Source of the DNA: Heyndrickxia camelliae
Lineage (GTDB): Bacteria; Bacillota; Bacilli; Bacillales; Bacillaceae_C
Direction of reading: 5' to 3'
Assembly (NCBI RefSeq): GCF_002844575.1
Contig: NZ_PIQO01000012.1
Coordinates: forward strand, 62,001-126,000
Length of the DNA stretch: 64,000 nt
The position numbers were made by a program, and so were the translations under genes. Positions 62,966-64,000 of this stretch are shown piece after piece. Position 1 is the stretch's first letter. Each line of letters starts with the position of its first letter. Below the pieces are notes generated by a model. That model made no database searches. It saw only the letters and a program-made list of their open reading frames with translations, and was not told where the DNA came from.

Positions 62966-63445
62966 ATGAAAAGCAAGTTGGACCATTATTTTATACAGTT
63001 CGTAACAGAAAATAAAGAAGACTTTTATCGACTGGCTTATAGTTATGTGAAAAATTCGGAGGACGCATTGGACATTGTTCAAGATTCTATAAAAAAGGCG
63101 ATTCTGGCGAAAGACACTATACGGGATGCTCAGTCCGTCAAAAGCTGGTTCTACCGAATCGTGGTCAATACATCCCTTGACTTTTTGCGTAAAAGGAAAA
63201 GGGTTACTTTCGTCGATGAAGAAGCGCTAGATTATTATAGCTCAGGCAAAGAAGATAGCTACAAGCATCTGGATTTAGAAAAATCTCTCGAGGAATTACC
63301 AATGAAATATCGAAGTGTCATTGTTTTACGATTTTTCGAGGATTTAAAGATTGAGGAAGTAGCGGAAGTGCTAGGCGAAAAAGAAAGCACGGTCAAAACA
63401 AGGTTATACAGAGCATTGGACATGCTGCGAATTAAGTTAAAATAA
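62966..63445 (+). CDS. sigV: ECF sigma factor SigV
   Basis: 159 residues. Region 2 reads DFYRLAYSYVKNSEDALDIV QDSIKKA, region 2.4 SVKSWFYRIVVNTSLDFLRK, and region 4 LPMKYRSVIVLRFFEDLKIE with EKESTVKTRLYRALDMLRIK. The match to B. subtilis SigV is close throughout. SigV responds to lysozyme and drives cell-wall modification genes. ATG at 62966 lies 11 nt past AAAGGAG. The anti-sigma gene follows by 22 bp. Confidence 0.88.
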   Translation: MKSKLDHYFIQFVTENKEDFYRLAYSYVKNSEDALDIVQDSIKKAILAKDTIRDAQSVKSWFYRIVVNTSLDFLRKRKRVTFVDEEALDYYSSGKEDSYKHLDLEKSLEELPMKYRSVIVLRFFEDLKIEEVAEVLGEKESTVKTRLYRALDMLRIKLK

Positions 63446-63467
63446 CTCTTTACTGGAGGAATTTTGG

Positions 63468-64000
63468 ATGGATAAAAAATTGGAGCAGTTAAGAAATGAA
63501 TATAAAAATATTCCTATCCCTGCAGAACTAGATGATGTAGTAAATAATGCACTAATACAGTCGAGACGCCCTAGACGCATCTATCCATGGATTTTAGGGG
63601 CTGTAGCCGCTGCAGCAATTTTCATTGTTAGCTTAAATACGAGTCCCACATTTGCAAAAACATTATCTGACATACCTGTTATTAGGAATGTCGTGAAAGT
63701 ATTTACGTTTAAAGAATTTAATGTTGATGACAAAAACTATAATGCCAATCTCAAAACCCCTGGTATTAAAAATCTCGAAAATAAAGGCCTGGAAAACAGT
63801 CTCAATCAAAAGTATATCGATGAAAATCGTAAATTGTATAAAGACTTCACACAAGAGATGAACGAAATGAAGAAACAAGGCAATGGACATATGAGCGTTG
63901 ATAGCGGTTATGAAGTCAAAACAGATAATGATCAAATATTATCTATTGAAAGATATGTGACAAAAATACAAGCATCGTCCGATACAACATTAAAATTTGA
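63468..64000 (+). CDS. rsiV: Anti-sigma factor RsiV (partial, runs off the window)
   Basis: The N-terminal 177 codons are visible. MDKKLEQLRNEYKNIPIPAE at the start (cytoplasmic anti-sigma region), a membrane helix PWILGAVAAAAIFIVSL near residues 38-56, and the start of the extracellular lysozyme-binding DUF4179/DUF3298 region (NLKTPGIKNLENKGLENSLN, GHMSVDSGYEVKTDNDQILS). RsiV is cleaved on lysozyme binding, which frees SigV. GGAGGA lies 7 nt before the ATG. Confidence 0.88.
   Translation, partial: MDKKLEQLRNEYKNIPIPAELDDVVNNALIQSRRPRRIYPWILGAVAAAAIFIVSLNTSPTFAKTLSDIPVIRNVVKVFTFKEFNVDDKNYNANLKTPGIKNLENKGLENSLNQKYIDENRKLYKDFTQEMNEMKKQGNGHMSVDSGYEVKTDNDQILSIERYVTKIQASSDTTLKF

Overview
This window looks like a chromosomal segment from a low-GC, endospore-forming Bacillaceae member (Bacillus sensu lato). 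The AT-rich sequence, strong AGGAGG-type ribosome sites, frequent TTG and GTG starts, and Bacillus-type gene neighbourhoods (yvfRSTU, yoaS-yozG-yoaT, malKR-yflS, adcACB, sigV-rsiV) all point that way. I saw no rRNA, tRNA, CRISPR array, intact insertion sequence or prophage. All family calls rest on motif and sequence recognition by eye, not on database searches.

Layout. 0-4 kb: the tail of a NERD-domain protein, then a yvfRSTU-type ABC exporter with its DesK/DesR-like two-component system and a palindromic candidate operator. 3.9-9 kb: a tandem 151-bp repeat array whose edge supplies the potD stop codon, then a polyamine operon (cupin-HTH regulator, potA, potB, potC, potD) with a palindromic operator. 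9-17 kb: HAD hydrolase and methyltransferase, a secreted alkaline phosphatase, a NIPSNAP-Nudix fusion, a DoxX gene with Fnr/Rex-like operators, a ZTP (pfl) riboswitch with terminator controlling folD, and small proteins including a likely FbpB. 17-30 kb: VOC, ketopantoate reductase, LysR/MFS pair, DinB genes, WYL regulator, manganese catalase, DUF445, CycA-like permease, KinB-like kinase. 30-40 kb: acetyltransferases and regulators mixed with many decayed genes. 40-50 kb: M50 protease, zinc-ribbon protein, yflS-malR-malK for C4-dicarboxylates, yoaS-yozG-yoaT, DinB. 50-56 kb: NAD-dependent epimerase, two frameshifted genes, and an LnrLMN-like ABC-2 exporter whose 5' end abuts a single copy of the same repeat family. 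56-64 kb: a class I glutamine amidotransferase-like hydrolase, the adcACB zinc importer with three Zur boxes, a NarL-type two-component system, and sigV-rsiV (lysozyme response) with a candidate autoregulatory promoter; rsiV runs off the end.

How it works together. The window is dominated by envelope and environment sensing: two ABC-2 exporter systems, four two-component kinases or pairs, an ECF sigma factor, and metal, polyamine, dicarboxylate and amino-acid uptake. The strongest regulatory readings are the ZTP riboswitch on folD, the triple Zur boxes on adcA, the polyamine operator and the SigV-type promoter.

I did not find a clearly new multi-gene system. The most unusual items are the 150-bp repeat family in two very different settings (coding end of potD; leader of an exporter operon), a second dispersed repeat pair, and the unusual density of broken genes between 30 and 40 kb and near 51-52 kb.
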